Shown: positions 6,756-6,798 of the stretch, piece after piece | How the letters are laid out: the number at the start of each line of letters is the position of its first letter | Numbering within the stretch: the stretch's first letter is position 1 | Assembly (NCBI GenBank): GCA_027067015.1 | Contig: JAMOMS010000246.1 | Coordinates: 1 to 6,798 of the forward strand | Length of the DNA stretch: 6,798 nucleotides | Origin: Campylobacterales bacterium | GTDB taxonomy: Bacteria; Campylobacterota; Campylobacteria; Campylobacterales; Hydrogenimonadaceae | Direction: 5' to 3' | Notes under the pieces: model-generated | Databases searched by the model: none | Told to the model about the DNA's origin: nothing | What the model saw: the letters and a program-made list of their open reading frames with translations, nothing else | Program-made: the position numbers and the translations under genes

Positions 6756-6773
6756 GGTGGTACCTGCTATAAT
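6745..6773 (+). promoter_or_regulatory. Consensus sigma70 promoter (TTGACA-17 bp-TATAAT) pointing off the right edge
   Basis: TTGACA (6745-6750) and TATAAT (6768-6773) are both perfect, with the optimal 17-bp spacer and a TG extension (6765-6766). The sequence after the -10 (TCCCGTCC) is GC-rich, like the discriminator of stringently controlled rRNA and tRNA promoters. Transcription should start near 6780. No start codon with a ribosome-binding site follows within the window, which fits a stable-RNA operon or a gene with a long leader beyond the edge. The rest of the 88 bases after the pseudopilin stop shows no gene and no clear terminator. Confidence 0.85.
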
Positions 6774-6798
6774 TCCCGTCCACAAACGACGAGACCTT

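Noticed and set aside
1..6798. Search for CRISPR arrays, insertion sequences, tRNA/rRNA genes and defence or toxin-antitoxin genes.
   Set aside because: I saw no direct repeat arrays, transposase motifs, tRNA cloverleaf signatures or paired small genes; coding density by housekeeping genes leaves little room for them.

Overview
The window looks like a piece of a chemolithoautotrophic Campylobacterota (former Epsilonproteobacteria) chromosome. The evidence is a two-subunit ATP-citrate lyase in the order aclB-aclA, a short prepilin leader of the KAFT-IEL type common in that phylum, extended -10 (TGnTATAAT) promoter elements, and the compact gene packing. Base composition is moderately high for the phylum over most of the window, which points towards the Nitratifractor, Hydrogenimonas or Sulfurovum-like end of the group rather than Campylobacter or Helicobacter. 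This placement is inference from gene content; no search was run.

Layout, all genes on the + strand. (1) Positions 1-2787 hold three tightly packed genes: the C-terminal part of a dihydroorotase-like protein that has lost its visible metal ligands (cut by the left window edge), a class-I glutamine amidotransferase of the PabA/TrpG type, and a polytopic membrane protein that distantly resembles GT-C glycosyltransferases. Gaps of only 4 and 3 bases suggest one transcript. (2) An 88-base gap (2788-2875) with a strong Shine-Dalgarno sequence leads into aclB (ATP-grasp/citrate-binding subunit) and, 12 bases after it, aclA (CoA-ligase alpha plus citrate-synthase-like subunit). Together they form ATP-citrate lyase, the citrate-cleaving enzyme of the reductive TCA cycle. 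(3) A 61-base gap holds an extended -10 promoter element merged with a perfect 7-bp inverted repeat, followed by a noticeably AT-richer gene for a pseudopilin with four cysteines. (4) The last 88 bases hold a textbook sigma70 promoter (TTGACA, 17 bp, TGCTATAAT) with a GC-rich discriminator, pointing out of the window to the right. It is the kind of promoter expected before a stable-RNA or other highly expressed operon.

Functionally, the centre is carbon fixation: aclBA turns citrate, ATP and CoA into acetyl-CoA and oxaloacetate. The left block is nucleotide and folate/aromatic metabolism: a probable non-catalytic partner of aspartate transcarbamoylase, then the glutaminase half of aminodeoxychorismate or anthranilate synthase. 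The pseudopilin and the strong terminal promoter look like separate transcription units. I found no mobile element, CRISPR array, RNA gene or phage gene. No gene-free stretch exceeds 300 bases. I see no convincing undescribed system here; the most interesting points are the catalytically dead dihydroorotase, the degenerate GT-C-like membrane protein, and the two promoter regions at the right end.
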